Shown here: positions 1-9,180 of the stretch, one piece after another
How the letters are laid out: each line of letters opens with the position of its first letter
How positions within the stretch are numbered: position 1 is the stretch's first letter
Assembly (NCBI RefSeq): GCF_014696925.1
Contig: NZ_JACJQY010000010.1
Location: forward strand, 84,369 to 148,368
Length of the DNA: 64,000 nucleotides
Direction of reading: 5' to 3'
Source: Phormidium tenue FACHB-1050
Lineage (GTDB): Bacteria; Cyanobacteriota; Cyanobacteriia; Pseudanabaenales; Pseudanabaenaceae
Position numbers and translations under genes: made by a program
Notes under the pieces: model-generated
Databases searched by the model: none
The model's input: the letters and a program-made list of their open reading frames with translations, nothing else
What the model was told of the DNA's origin: nothing

Positions 1-1029
1 TAGTTTCTCGCGCCAACTTTCGAGACTCTCTTGTTGCTGAATGTCATCCAAATGCGAAATATCAGTAGCTCGGAATAAATCGCGATCTAAAAAACGGCGG
101 CATAAATCCGCAAGGGTGCGATCGCTACTATCGCGCCATCGATGCATATGATAGGCAAACACGGTGTCATCAGAGGCGAAATATTCTTCACAGGTAAGCG
201 ATTGCGGATCTTGCGTTAGCCAAGCCATTATTGTGCGATCGCTAAATATTTCTCCCGTAGAAATTAAAATCTTAGCCCTCCGAAAAATCCTTTCTAACAA
301 AAATCTTGCCGCTAGGTTTTTAGGATGGTTGTATACCTGCAAATACATAAAGTAGCGCACCGTCAAATAATGCTCGATCGCTACCATTCCCTTGCGCCCA
401 ATCACTAAGTTCTGCGAAATTGGATCAAAACGTAGAGCTAACAAAATACGATCCAGATCCAACTGCCCATATTTAGCACCCGTGAAATAACTATCACGTT
501 CTAGATAATCAAGGCGATCGCAATCGATTTGACTAGAAACCAGCTGATAGATTAATGGCACTGCATATTTTTTGGTAAATACCTTTTCTAATTCAGTAAT
601 TAAGTCCGTCGAAAAGTTATTGAGAACCTCCGCAATTTTGCCGAACTTTAATAATCGTAAAGTCCATATTTCATGATTACTCCCAAACACTTCTTCCGAT
701 GCATGGCTATAGGCTCCATGCCCAAGATCGTGGAGCAAAGCCGCAACTAAGACAACTGTCCGATGGATTGTCAGGTAAGGATATTTAGTGGCGATCGCAT
801 CAAAGGCGCGACGGGTCAAAGCCATTACACCTAGAGAATGGGTGAATCGCGAACCCTCAGCCCCATGAAATGTAAAGTAAGCAATATCAAGCTGGCGAAT
901 CCGTCTCAAACGCTGGAATTCAGGTGTATCAATTAGTTGAATTAGTAGAGACTCTGTGCGATCGTTGCCATCAAGAGTAATCGCGCCATGGATGGGATCG
1001 TTATAGGTTCGAGACTTGCCAAATAACAT
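1..1029 (-). CDS. HD-domain phosphohydrolase (C-terminus cut by window edge)
   Basis: The reverse frame is open from an ATG at 1029 to the left edge. It begins MLFGKSRTYNDPIHGAI and carries the signature of HD superfamily phosphohydrolases (SAMHD1/dGTPase-like, COG1078): FQRLRRIRQL, then RFTHSLGVM, and the metal-binding HD pair in LLHDLGHGAYSHASEE at about residues 112-127. Family members hydrolyse (d)NTPs or related nucleotides; the substrate cannot be read from sequence. About 343 residues are visible, and the C-terminal part lies outside the window. The following 286 bp up to the next gene hold no further gene that I can see. Confidence 0.88.
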   Translation of the reverse strand, partial: MLFGKSRTYNDPIHGAITLDGNDRTESLLIQLIDTPEFQRLRRIRQLDIAYFTFHGAEGSRFTHSLGVMALTRRAFDAIATKYPYLTIHRTVVLVAALLHDLGHGAYSHASEEVFGSNHEIWTLRLLKFGKIAEVLNNFSTDLITELEKVFTKKYAVPLIYQLVSSQIDCDRLDYLERDSYFTGAKYGQLDLDRILLALRFDPISQNLVIGRKGMVAIEHYLTVRYFMYLQVYNHPKNLAARFLLERIFRRAKILISTGEIFSDRTIMAWLTQDPQSLTCEEYFASDDTVFAYHMHRWRDSSDRTLADLCRRFLDRDLFRATDISHLDDIQQQESLESWREKL

Positions 1030-1315
1030 AGAGTTTAGACGTGCTGTGATACAAATCACATTGCACTGATTACAGATATCATAAGTTAATAAGCAGACAT
1101 ATGATTTTGACATCTGCTTTTTGCCTTAGTCTTTTGACAATGTTTCCAACAATTTTCAAAAAACAATGTAAACAGATTCAAAATCCGAGGTTCTGCTCAA
1201 TGGGCTGAGCGGTTACTGCTTTCTTAGATTCATCAAAGTATTCTAGGGAAGTAATAACGTAACAACAGAAATAAATAGTTGCTACTTAAAGCTTATCTAC
1301 ACAAGCCTAGGTAGT

Positions 1316-2140
1316 ATGAAGAATACAATGAATTATGGTAGTTTCGTTTCTATTGCACAACTAACTGATATTCATCTATTTGAAGATATCAAACAGTCTC
1401 TGGTTGGCATCCAAACAGAAGCCTCTTTTCAAGAGGTTTTAATTAATGTTAAAAGAACCTTGTCGCAGATTGATTTATTGCTTTTGACAGGGGATTTGAC
1501 TCAAGATGGTAGCGCCACCTCCTACGATCGCTTGCGGCGATCGTTGGATAAGTTTGGGATTCATTCCTATTGCTTAGCTGGTAATCATGATGATTTGTCC
1601 TTAATGCAAACCCATTTACCTAGCGAATACGTTCACCTCAGCCGCTCTCTAGATGTTGGTAAATGGCGAATTTTGTTACTTAGCTCGGTTGTCGTTGGCG
1701 CAGTACATGGATACTTAGCACCATCAGAATTATTATGGCTAGAAGATACTCTTAACGCATATCCTGATCGCCCTACTTTAATCGCCTTTCATCATCCTGC
1801 TGTACCACTTGGTTCTAAATGGATGGATGGTATTTGTTTGGAAAATCAAGATCAATTCTGGGAAATATGCGATCGCCATCCGCAAATAGAAGTTGTCTTG
1901 AATGGACATGCCCATCAAGACTTCGATCAAGTTTATGAAACCCCCCATAATTCGGTACGTTGTTTAGTTACTCCTTCAACTTGTATTCAGTTTGAGCCAC
2001 AAAATCCCAATTTCCAAATTGACAGTCAACCGCCTGGGTTTCGCCATTTACGTTTGTATCCCAACGGTGTAATGGAAACAGAAGTCCATCGTCTCAAAGT
2101 TGGCAGTTTCCATCCTGATCTCGCAGCGATCGGCTATTAA
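1316..2140 (+). CDS. Calcineurin-like metallophosphoesterase, CpdA/Icc-like
   Basis: A 274-residue cytoplasmic protein with the complete class III phosphodiesterase motif series: QLTDIHLF (D-x-H), LTGDLTQDG (GD), LAGNHDD (GNHD), AFHHPAVP and LNGHAHQDF (GHxH). These residues hold the two metal ions of the catalytic site. Homologues hydrolyse 3',5'-cyclic AMP, and cyanobacteria use cAMP signalling, so cAMP phosphodiesterase is the most likely role. The wider family also includes other phosphoesterases. It stands alone, followed by a perfect palindrome that probably terminates it. Confidence 0.82.
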   Translation: MKNTMNYGSFVSIAQLTDIHLFEDIKQSLVGIQTEASFQEVLINVKRTLSQIDLLLLTGDLTQDGSATSYDRLRRSLDKFGIHSYCLAGNHDDLSLMQTHLPSEYVHLSRSLDVGKWRILLLSSVVVGAVHGYLAPSELLWLEDTLNAYPDRPTLIAFHHPAVPLGSKWMDGICLENQDQFWEICDRHPQIEVVLNGHAHQDFDQVYETPHNSVRCLVTPSTCIQFEPQNPNFQIDSQPPGFRHLRLYPNGVMETEVHRLKVGSFHPDLAAIGY

Positions 2141-2175
2141 AATTACAACCTAGCGACATCAACTGAATCATTAAC

Positions 2176-2238
2176 AAAACCCAATATTTATGTTGAGAGT
2201 GTTGCAAAGCAACACTCTCAACATAAATATTGGGTTTT
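2176..2238. terminator. Perfect 63-bp palindrome, probable bidirectional terminator
   Basis: The arms, starting aaaacccaatatttatg, are fully self-complementary around the core gtgttgcaaagcaacac. It lies between the phosphoesterase stop and proB. The core is shared with the palindrome at 9942-9998, but the arms differ. Confidence 0.75.
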
Positions 2239-2298
2239 ATTTCAGCGCAAAGCACTGTAGGATAAAAAATCGCTAGTTTTTTATCCTACTCTTTACAA

Positions 2299-3432
2299 AT
2301 GCAACCGCAGATCATTGTTATTAAAATTGGCACGTCTAGCCTTAGTGATCCCGAATCAGGAGATTTACAACTAGCGACGATCGCCAAATTAGTTGAAGCG
2401 ATCGTGCATCTACGACGGGAGGGGCATAGCGTTGTCTTAGTTTCTTCAGGTGCGGTGGGAATTGGCTGCGGCCGGCTAGGGCTGAAACAACGTCCCCGCA
2501 AAATCTCCAAAAAGCAAGCCGTCGCCGCCGTGGGACAAGGGCGCTTAATCAGGATTTATGACGACTTTTTTGGCTCTTTGCAACAGCCCGTAGCTCAAGT
2601 TTTATTAACACGCGGCAATCTGATTCAGCGACAGCATTACATGAATGTCCATGCCACATTCCATGAATTATTGGAAATGGGCGTAGTGCCAATTGTGAAT
2701 GAGAACGATACGGTTGCCGTGGATGAATTGAAATTTGGTGATAATGATACGCTATCGGCTCTGGTAGCCAGTCTAGTCGAGGCTGATTGGTTATTTCTAC
2801 TAACCGATGTCGATCGCCTTTATTCCGATGACCCTCGCCAAAATCCTGAAGCCAAACCGATTGAGTTTGTGGAATATTCAGAACTTCAAGAACTCAGGCA
2901 AGCGATCGGTGAGAAGCAAGCATTAGGCGCTCAAGGTGGTGGTACGCAATGGGGAACTGGCGGCATGACCACGAAACTCGATGCGGCTCGAATTGCTTCG
3001 GCAGCAGGAGTTCGCACAGTAATCACCAGAGGTGCTTTTCCCGATCGCCTGTCAGCGATTCTTCGGGGCGAAAACTTCGGTACACAATTTGCAGCTCAAC
3101 CAAAAACAGTCAATGCCCGTAAACGCTGGATTGCCTATGGGATGGTTCCCTTGGGCAAGTTGTTCTTAGATGATGGAGCTGTACAGGCTGTTATTCGCAA
3201 AGGGCGATCGCTTTTACCTGCGGGAATTACCCAAGTAGAAGGTAAGTTTGAGGCAAATGAATCCGTAAGTTTATGCGATCGCGATGGCAAAGAAGTCGCG
3301 AGGGGTATTTCTAACTACAGCAGCAGTGATATCCTTCGTATTCTTGGTTCTCAATCAGAAGATATTCCTAAGTTACTAGGCTTTGATGGCGAAGAGACAG
3401 TAATTCATCGTGACAATTTAGTGAGCCTTTAA
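2299..3432 (+). CDS. proB: Glutamate 5-kinase
   Basis: 377 residues. The amino-acid kinase fold covers about 1-260: VIKIGTSSL phosphate loop, [32 protein letters not shown] for substrate and ATP, and [14 protein letters not shown]-terminal PUA domain follows at about 280-360. It phosphorylates L-glutamate with ATP in the first step of proline synthesis, in the cytoplasm. Length and order match the long ProB form with PUA. proA is not adjacent. The start follows a long palindrome, and the gene is closed by a palindromic terminator that includes its stop codon. Confidence 0.96.
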   Translation: MQPQIIVIKIGTSSLSDPESGDLQLATIAKLVEAIVHLRREGHSVVLVSSGAVGIGCGRLGLKQRPRKISKKQAVAAVGQGRLIRIYDDFFGSLQQPVAQVLLTRGNLIQRQHYMNVHATFHELLEMGVVPIVNENDTVAVDELKFGDNDTLSALVASLVEADWLFLLTDVDRLYSDDPRQNPEAKPIEFVEYSELQELRQAIGEKQALGAQGGGTQWGTGGMTTKLDAARIASAAGVRTVITRGAFPDRLSAILRGENFGTQFAAQPKTVNARKRWIAYGMVPLGKLFLDDGAVQAVIRKGRSLLPAGITQVEGKFEANESVSLCDRDGKEVARGISNYSSSDILRILGSQSEDIPKLLGFDGEETVIHRDNLVSL

Positions 3433-3470
3433 ATCAAAAAAACGGCTACGCCGTTTTTTTGATTTAAAGG
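3426..3470. terminator. Terminator palindrome overlapping the proB stop
   Basis: Perfect 45-bp inverted repeat around ggctacgcc, with an A-run in one arm and a T-run in the other, so it can terminate on either strand. The left arm begins inside the last proB codons. Confidence 0.8.
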
Positions 3471-3494
3471 CAAGCCCTTAGGACTCTGCAATTT

Positions 3495-3555
3495 AATAAG
3501 GAACCGATTTTTGATGGCGCGGCTTCGCCGCGCCATCAAAAATCGGTTCCTTATT
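3495..3555. repeat. 61-bp perfect palindrome with GGCGCGGCTTCGCCGCGCC core
   Basis: The arms, starting aataaggaaccgattttt, are fully complementary. It sits between proB and the DUF4255 gene (convergent), just downstream of the minus-strand stop at 3570. It belongs to the palindrome family described in the findings. Confidence 0.8.
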
Positions 3556-3569
3556 TTACGGTGAAACCC

Positions 3570-4838
3570 TTATGTAATTACTATTTTGGGACTACTGTAC
3601 CAATTGTACGTTGGACTATCAGGATCATCATCCACACCCAACTTACTCTCAGCACCATCAATCCGCATCCTTACCAGATACTCACCCGCCTTAATATTCG
3701 TAATGGGAATCTCAATGGTGGAGAGAGTACTAGGCAAAGGAGGACGATCAAATAGATAGACAGATGGACTGTCAGATGTCCATTCATTCAAAGCTAAGAC
3801 TACTTTCTGTTTCTCCCGTACTAGTACATCTAACTGAACTACAATTACCGCCGATCGCAAATTATCTTCGATCTCTTCTAACTGGGTTACAGATACATTC
3901 ACAATCGTCGGACAAAGCACAAACGGCATCACATTTGAGGCGATCGCATTAGTAATTAACGGTGAAGTGCTACCGATGCGATGGATTACTTGCAAACTCT
4001 GTACTCCAGCTTGGATCTGGGGTAAAGCCGTATTCTCTAGGGAAAAAACAATTTCACGATCTTGCACGGAAGTAGGACTAATTACTAAATCCCCAACATG
4101 GATTTCCACCGTTTGACTTTGGAGATTGCGCCCACGAATAATCATCACACTTCCGATCACAATCTGCTCAAATCGACTGCCCTGAGCCACAACCTGCTCA
4201 ATGTAAGGCGATGCAGGAAACGGAGCCAATCCTGCGGGAGAAGCATCGCGAATTGGCAAGGCTCTCTGGAAGTTTTCCCGACCTTCGACAATCACCAGAC
4301 AAGCACGGTAGGCGATCGATAATACATAGGGAACTTGATAAAATACTGACCAAGCCTTAGATAGATCCTCTAGTGAAATATCTACAGGCACAATATGCAC
4401 CTGTTGAATCTGATCGGCAAGATCGGAATCAACTAAAAATGGAAATGTAGAATCATTGCAAGTAGAACGAATCAGTTCAGGTGTAAGAATTCGCTTATCA
4501 ACAAGGGTACTTACCACGCTTCCCAAGACTCTCTGGGGTTGCAGTTCCGCATCATTGCCATAGCAACTCATCATGTAAAAAAGATCGATCGCCACTTGAC
4601 GATTGAGGGGATTTCCCTTGGTACGATTAGGTGTGGAATCGTAGTTAGCTAAAGAAGGATTACTGGTTACTTGATACAAGAAAATGTTTACTCCCACTTC
4701 TGGAGCACCCGTAGAAATCCCCCCTGGAGGTAAAGTGGTTGCTCGCGCTCCTTCAATATCCTGCTGAATTACTGCCTGCAATACCCGTTGCAGAGTTGCC
4801 GTTACCGTCGCGATCGCTAAATAATTACTCATCTGCAC
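3570..4838 (-). CDS. DUF4255 (Pvc16-like) CIS protein
   Basis: 422 residues. The N-terminal ~200 residues match the DUF4255/Pvc16 family: NYLAIATVTATLQRVLQ start, GVNIFLYQVTSNPSLANYD, then RQVAIDLFYMMSCYGND and VLGSVVSTL. In contractile injection systems this family caps or terminates the tail tube/sheath. The C-terminal ~200 residues look like Ig-like beta domains (IIRGRNLQSQTVEIHVGD). A second Met three codons in (MSNY, 4832) is an equally good start. It overlaps the upstream response-regulator gene by 8-14 bp, so the two are co-transcribed, and it points away from the sheath operon. Confidence 0.85.
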   Translation of the reverse strand: MQMSNYLAIATVTATLQRVLQAVIQQDIEGARATTLPPGGISTGAPEVGVNIFLYQVTSNPSLANYDSTPNRTKGNPLNRQVAIDLFYMMSCYGNDAELQPQRVLGSVVSTLVDKRILTPELIRSTCNDSTFPFLVDSDLADQIQQVHIVPVDISLEDLSKAWSVFYQVPYVLSIAYRACLVIVEGRENFQRALPIRDASPAGLAPFPASPYIEQVVAQGSRFEQIVIGSVMIIRGRNLQSQTVEIHVGDLVISPTSVQDREIVFSLENTALPQIQAGVQSLQVIHRIGSTSPLITNAIASNVMPFVLCPTIVNVSVTQLEEIEDNLRSAVIVVQLDVLVREKQKVVLALNEWTSDSPSVYLFDRPPLPSTLSTIEIPITNIKAGEYLVRMRIDGAESKLGVDDDPDSPTYNWYSSPKIVIT

Positions 4839-5523
4839 TCACCAAACCTAATTTCAATGCTCTGACGATCGCCTGTGTCCGACTAGCCACACCCAACTTC
4901 TCAAATACACTTGTTAGATGTGCCTTAACAGTGGCGATCGTCACATGCAAATAGCGAGAGATATCTTCGTTAGAGGCTCCCTTAATTAACCAGTTCAGTA
5001 CCTCCTGTTCGCGATCGGTGAGATGGATAGTGGAATGCCCCTGTAGCGATCGCCCTGCATAGAAATGAAAAATCCGAAAGAAACTCGTGGCAATATCGGG
5101 CGGCAAAAAGATTTCATCATTCATAACTGTCGAAATTGCCTCATAAAGTTGACTGCCAATGCGATCTTTCGCCACATATCCTCTTGCTCCCAACTGCATC
5201 GATCTAAATACTAATTCATCTTCACGATGCGATGACAAAATTAAAACCTTGCCATGATAGTCTAACTTTTTAAGATCCATCAATACTTTTAACCCGCTAT
5301 CTTCGGGTAATTTTAAATCGAGTTTGACATCCAAAAGAATTAAAGAAGGCTTCTGCTCGACTACTAGTTTCATCGCTTGAACACAAGAAGTTGCTTCTCC
5401 GACAATCTTAAACTGAAGATAACAATCATCACTATAAAAACTCAGTAATGTATGTAAACCGCGACGGAAATTGGAGTCATCTTCTACCAATAAAACCGAT
5501 ACTATTTGAGCCGTTGTTGTCAT
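4825..5523 (-). CDS. NarL/LuxR-family response regulator beside the CIS operon
   Basis: 232 residues. The receiver domain covers ~5-135, with acidic pocket EDD at 14-16, phosphoacceptor D65 in LILLDVKL and conserved K119 in YVAKD. The LuxR-type helix-turn-helix covers ~165-228 (LTDREQEVLNWLIKGASNEDISRYL). No histidine kinase is adjacent. Its 3' end overlaps the DUF4255 gene and its promoter faces the sheath gene across 188 bp. A role in controlling CIS expression is a reasonable inference, but nothing in the sequence proves it. Confidence 0.9.
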   Translation of the reverse strand: MTTTAQIVSVLLVEDDSNFRRGLHTLLSFYSDDCYLQFKIVGEATSCVQAMKLVVEQKPSLILLDVKLDLKLPEDSGLKVLMDLKKLDYHGKVLILSSHREDELVFRSMQLGARGYVAKDRIGSQLYEAISTVMNDEIFLPPDIATSFFRIFHFYAGRSLQGHSTIHLTDREQEVLNWLIKGASNEDISRYLHVTIATVKAHLTSVFEKLGVASRTQAIVRALKLGLVSADE

Positions 5524-5711
5524 AGATCAATTGTCATAGATCATTAGCAATTGTTAACAGATTTTTGATGAACTTCTTAGTGATTAAGTCTTAAATCCCA
5601 AGAGTTTCCATAAATCTTAACTCTATCTAGAAGTATAGACTAAAGTCTAATAACCCTTAATTTCGATCATCCCTACTGTATACCTCTATAGACATAGTTA
5701 AAGGGTGGCAT
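5524..5711. promoter_or_regulatory. Divergent promoter region, response regulator / CIS sheath
   Basis: This 188-bp region must hold both the minus-strand regulator promoter and the plus-strand sheath promoter. It contains a direct repeat of tcatagatca (5519-5528 and 5534-5543) and an inverted repeat tagac-taaa-gtcta near 5636-5649. Either could be an operator. The sheath start is preceded by an aagggtgg ribosome-binding site at 5699-5706. Confidence 0.4.
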
Positions 5712-7421
5712 ATGGCACTAGACTACTTCGCCCCGGGCGTATACGTCGAAGAGGTTGATAAAGGCAGTCGTCCCATTGAAGGCATCAGCCTCAGTGTGGC
5801 AGGCTTTATTGGATTTACTGAAGACGTACGCGGTGATGCTGATCTGTTTAAGCCGATGATGGTGACATCATGGGATCAGTATCGCGAATACTTTGCAGCT
5901 CCTGGTTCTGATGGATACACCGACTTTGATGCTTACTTACCCTTTGCGGTTAATGGTTGGTTTGTCAATGGTGGTGGACGTTGTTGGGTTACTAGCATTG
6001 GTACAAGACTACCTGGCTCTGAACCTCCTGCTCCCGAAGCAACTGCTCTGCGTATTGGTACATCCAATAACAAGCCAACCTTGATGTTTAACATCAAACC
6101 TGCCGATGCTTCCGCCAGCCAGTTGGCTCTCCCATCAACAGGCGATCGCATCAAAGTCATCATTCAAGAAAGTACTCCTAAGCCATTACCCGAAGATGCT
6201 CCTGCCGATGCCGAGCCACCCCTAAATACTGGTGAATTCTTCAACGTTGTCGTTGTCCAAGGTGGACAAGAGTTGGAGAAATACGAGCATGTCTCGATGA
6301 ATCCACAGGTAGCTCCTGAAGTTGCTGACTATGTAGTAACAGCGATCGCTGATTCCGAATATGTCACTATTGCCGACATCTCCACCAGCGGACAGCCACT
6401 CTCTCGTCGTCCTGCTAACGGAGCTTATGAGATCGCGCCACCTCCTTACATTTCCACCGTTGATCGCTTTGCGCGTGACTTGCTAGGACAAAGAGATGAT
6501 CGCACTGGCATTCAAGGCATGTTTGAAATCGATGAAACAGCGATGATTGCCTGCCCAGATCTAATGCGTGTTTACGAAGCAGGGTTAATCGACATCGATC
6601 AAGTACATGGGGTCATGGAAATGATGCTCAGCATGTGCGAAAACTCCTTCCCAGGTCCCGCATTCCGCATGGCAGTCATCGATCCTCCTCCGATCAAGCC
6701 ATCCAAAGGTATGGAAGCCGTACCACCTGATCGCCAAAAGCCTCAAGACGTAGCCCAATGGTTGAGCATGTTCAACCGTCGCTCGATGTTTGGCGCACTC
6801 TATTACCCTTGGATCAAAGTCGCCAACCCTCGTAAAGGCGGCAAGCCATCCTACGTTCCACCTTGCGGTCACGTCATGGGTCTATGGTGTCGCACTGACC
6901 AGTCTCGCGGTATCTTCAAAGCTCCTGCTAACGATACCCCCAGAGGTGTGCTTGGCTTAGCTTACGAAACCAACATGCGCGAGCAAGAAATGCTCAACCC
7001 TATCGGTATTAACTGCATTCGTAACTTTGCCAGCTACAATCGTGGCTTCAAAGTTTGGGGCGCACGCACCTTGGTCGAGCCAGACAACATTCAATGGCGC
7101 TACATCAGTGTCCGCCGATTGATTAGCTATATCGAGAAATCAATTGAAATTGGGACTCAGTGGGTGGTATTTGAACCCAATGATACCGATCTGTGGGCAC
7201 GGGTAACTCGCACCGTCAGCAACTTCCTTGAAGGTCTATGGCGGAATGGTGCATTGTTTGGCGGCGCATCCTCAGAAGCGTTTTACGTCAAATGTGATGC
7301 CACACTCAATACCAACGAAACCATGATGATGGGTCGTTTATATATCGAAGTTGGTATTTGCCCTGTCCGTCCTGCTGAATTTGTGATCTTCCGCGTCAGT
7401 CAGTGGTCGCCTAATAGTTAA
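5712..7421 (+). CDS. CIS contractile tail sheath protein
   Basis: 569 residues. The N-terminus MALDYFAPGVYVEEVDKGSRPI is the typical sheath arm, followed by the SLSVAGFIGF domain and a C-terminal conserved region (ALYYPWIKV, GVLGLAYETN, INCIRNF, WGARTL, YISVRRLISYIEKSI, FEPND). Sheath subunits form the spring that contracts to push the inner tube. The middle ~150-260 is a variable, surface-exposed insertion. It heads the plus-strand CIS gene set. No capsid, portal or terminase genes are nearby, so this is a phage-tail-like injection system and not a prophage. Confidence 0.95.
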   Translation: MALDYFAPGVYVEEVDKGSRPIEGISLSVAGFIGFTEDVRGDADLFKPMMVTSWDQYREYFAAPGSDGYTDFDAYLPFAVNGWFVNGGGRCWVTSIGTRLPGSEPPAPEATALRIGTSNNKPTLMFNIKPADASASQLALPSTGDRIKVIIQESTPKPLPEDAPADAEPPLNTGEFFNVVVVQGGQELEKYEHVSMNPQVAPEVADYVVTAIADSEYVTIADISTSGQPLSRRPANGAYEIAPPPYISTVDRFARDLLGQRDDRTGIQGMFEIDETAMIACPDLMRVYEAGLIDIDQVHGVMEMMLSMCENSFPGPAFRMAVIDPPPIKPSKGMEAVPPDRQKPQDVAQWLSMFNRRSMFGALYYPWIKVANPRKGGKPSYVPPCGHVMGLWCRTDQSRGIFKAPANDTPRGVLGLAYETNMREQEMLNPIGINCIRNFASYNRGFKVWGARTLVEPDNIQWRYISVRRLISYIEKSIEIGTQWVVFEPNDTDLWARVTRTVSNFLEGLWRNGALFGGASSEAFYVKCDATLNTNETMMMGRLYIEVGICPVRPAEFVIFRVSQWSPNS

Positions 7422-7429
7422 TGATTTAT

Positions 7430-7458
7430 AAGAAGAACACCCTACGGGTGTTCTTCTT
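7430..7458. terminator. Hairpin terminator after the sheath gene
   Basis: Inverted repeat aagaagaacaccc / gggtgttcttctt with a 3-nt loop, right after the sheath stop. It may make sheath mRNA more abundant than that of the downstream tube genes. Confidence 0.75.
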
Positions 7459-7575
7459 AATTGTACTTATCGCTTTTTTAAGATTTGTGCTGTGATTCTT
7501 ACAGATTTATGGCTTTAGATTTTAAAATAGTTAACAATCAGCACAGACCTGTAACTCAGATTTCAAGGAGGAAGA

Positions 7576-8049
7576 ATGGCTGAACTTATACCAATTCCTA
7601 CTAGTCGATACTATGTAGAATTTGATGGACTGACTGACAAGTTGATTAAAAGTGTTTCTGAAGTTACCTTTACAGGACAAACCGCAGGACATGAAAAACC
7701 TTTAGCCTCAACCAAAGGTGGCAAGACGATTTGGCAGAGTACATCAGCAGGTTTTGAAGAAAACCCCAATGTCACCATTGAAGTCTATGTCACTGAGGGC
7801 GACATGGACTTTTACAACTGGATGCTGGCGACTATGCCAAAAAGTGAAGGGGGACAAGGCAAATGGTCTTCCAGCCGTAAAAATGGTTCAATCGTTGCCT
7901 ACGATAGTGAAGATAACGAAGCAATTCGTTGGAGTTTAACTAATTGTTGGATTAAGTCTTACAAGGTCAGCGACTTTAACTCTGAAAGTAAAGATCTAGC
8001 TGTTGAGACCTTTGAAATTATCGCCGAGCAAATCAACCGCGTTAAGTAG
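7576..8049 (+). CDS. CIS inner tube protein 1 (gp19-like)
   Basis: 157 residues with the T4 gp19-type tail tube pattern: RYYVEFDGLTDKLIKSVSEVTF start, a middle VTIEVYVTEGDMDFYNWM segment, GSIVAYDSEDNEAIRWSLTNCWIKSYKVSD, and a TFEIIAEQI end. Tube subunits stack as hexamers inside the sheath. A strong ribosome-binding site, aaggagga, lies 5 nt before the ATG. It is the first of three related tube-fold genes. Confidence 0.88.
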   Translation: MAELIPIPTSRYYVEFDGLTDKLIKSVSEVTFTGQTAGHEKPLASTKGGKTIWQSTSAGFEENPNVTIEVYVTEGDMDFYNWMLATMPKSEGGQGKWSSSRKNGSIVAYDSEDNEAIRWSLTNCWIKSYKVSDFNSESKDLAVETFEIIAEQINRVK

Positions 8050-8137
8050 AGAAATCTACTGAATTTGTGAATTGGTTTTAAATTTTTTGGTTGTGGTTTT
8101 GGTATTGATATAGAACTTAGGATGAGGTTAATCAACT

Positions 8138-8611
8138 ATGGCAAAAGGTGAAATTTTAGCCTGCTCTAAATACTACTTTAACCTATCGGGTCTGGATGAC
8201 TTGGTTGTTAAAAGTGTGAGTGGTATTGCTTCAACTCTGCAAACCGCAGGGGACAGCAAATCCTATGGAGTATCCAAGAGTGGTAAGTCAGTTATTCAAG
8301 CAACTGTCACAGGTACAAGCAACAGTAATATTACGGTTGAATTTGTCTGTACCATTGGTGACGATCGCTTGATCAAATGGTACAGCGCATCACATTCCGA
8401 ACCACTTGGCGGTGGTGGAACTCAAACTAAAGGTGAGCGCAAAACAGGTACGATCACTCTTTACAATCAAGGTGGCGAAGCTGCGGCAACTTGGGAATTA
8501 ACTGGGGTGATGCCTTCCAGCTATAAATCGACGAAGCTAGAAGCTGGTGCTGAGGGTCTAGCAACCGAGACGATCGAGTTTGTATATGAATCTTTGCATC
8601 GCAAAACATAA
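8138..8611 (+). CDS. CIS inner tube protein 2 (gp19-like paralogue)
   Basis: 157 residues, the same length and beta-barrel layout as the previous gene: SKYYFNLSGLDDLVVKSVSGIAST, ITVEFVCTIGDDRLIKWYS, GTITLYNQGGEAAATWELTGVMPSSYKST, and TETIEFVYESL. Sequence identity to tube 1 is low, so the paralogues are old. CIS often carry a main tube and specialised tube-end or initiator proteins. Which of the two forms the main tube cannot be told here. A gagg ribosome-binding site precedes the ATG. Confidence 0.85.
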   Translation: MAKGEILACSKYYFNLSGLDDLVVKSVSGIASTLQTAGDSKSYGVSKSGKSVIQATVTGTSNSNITVEFVCTIGDDRLIKWYSASHSEPLGGGGTQTKGERKTGTITLYNQGGEAAATWELTGVMPSSYKSTKLEAGAEGLATETIEFVYESLHRKT

Positions 8612-8618
8612 AAGATGT

Positions 8619-8647
8619 GTATGAGTGGTGTTCTGCGCCACTCATAC
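8619..8647. terminator. Hairpin between tube genes 2 and 3
   Basis: Stem gtatgagtgg / ccactcatac with a 9-nt loop, located between the tube 2 stop and the real start of the next gene. It could attenuate transcription or protect an mRNA end. Confidence 0.6.
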
Positions 8648-8670
8648 TAAATTTCCAAAAGGTGGGTTGT

Positions 8671-9162
8671 ATGTCAGAAGAACCGCAAATTGAATTTTTA
8701 ACTAGTTCTCGATTTTATGTAGAAATTACTTTGCAGGGGAGTCTTGAAAAGATTGACGGCTACTTTATGGAATGTAGTGGGCTGTCGCGGAGCCAAGAAG
8801 AAATTGAAATTGTCGAAGTAACTCCACAGGTATGGGGTAAGAATAGCTCGACAAAAGGCAGGGTTGTGCGTACTAAAATCCCTGGCAACGTTAAAAGTGA
8901 CAATATTACCCTCAAGCAGGGGCTTAATATTTCCATGACCATGTGGAATTGGTTAAAAGCAGTTGAGGATGGTAACTGGGCGCAGCAATTCCGAGATGGT
9001 GATATCACTATTTATGACCAATCTTCAATAGAAAAAGCAAGATTCCGATTTAATGGTGCTTGGCCCATACGTTACAAAATTTCTGATTTTAAAGCCGATG
9101 GTGGCGAATTTGCTGTTACTGAGGTAGAGTTATCGGTTAGAGACTTTTTACGGATTAATTAA
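8671..9162 (+). CDS. CIS tube-like protein 3 (tube initiator/adaptor)
   Basis: 163 residues from the ATG of MSEEPQIEFL. The longer reading from 8617 runs through a hairpin and lacks a ribosome-binding site, whereas the start at 8671 has aaggtggg just upstream. It is a tail-tube-fold protein (SSRFYVEITLQGSLEKIDGYFMECSGLS, MTMWNWLKAVEDG, ITIYDQSSIEKARFRFNGAWPIRYKISD, VTEVELSVRDF). The ECSGLS element and charged loop set it apart from tubes 1 and 2. Homologues in CIS connect the tube to the baseplate; that role is inferred from family and position. Confidence 0.83.
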   Translation: MSEEPQIEFLTSSRFYVEITLQGSLEKIDGYFMECSGLSRSQEEIEIVEVTPQVWGKNSSTKGRVVRTKIPGNVKSDNITLKQGLNISMTMWNWLKAVEDGNWAQQFRDGDITIYDQSSIEKARFRFNGAWPIRYKISDFKADGGEFAVTEVELSVRDFLRIN

Positions 9163-9180
9163 CAGATTAATTAAACATCT

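Noticed and set aside
1030..1315. Possible tRNA or small RNA upstream of the phosphoesterase gene
   Set aside because: A weak hairpin near 1091-1117 was noticed, but no cloverleaf, no T-arm motif and no T-run that would support an RNA gene or terminator.
8617..8670. Upstream start for tube protein 3
   Set aside because: The frame crosses a hairpin and has no ribosome-binding site, while the ATG at 8671 has one and begins the conserved region.
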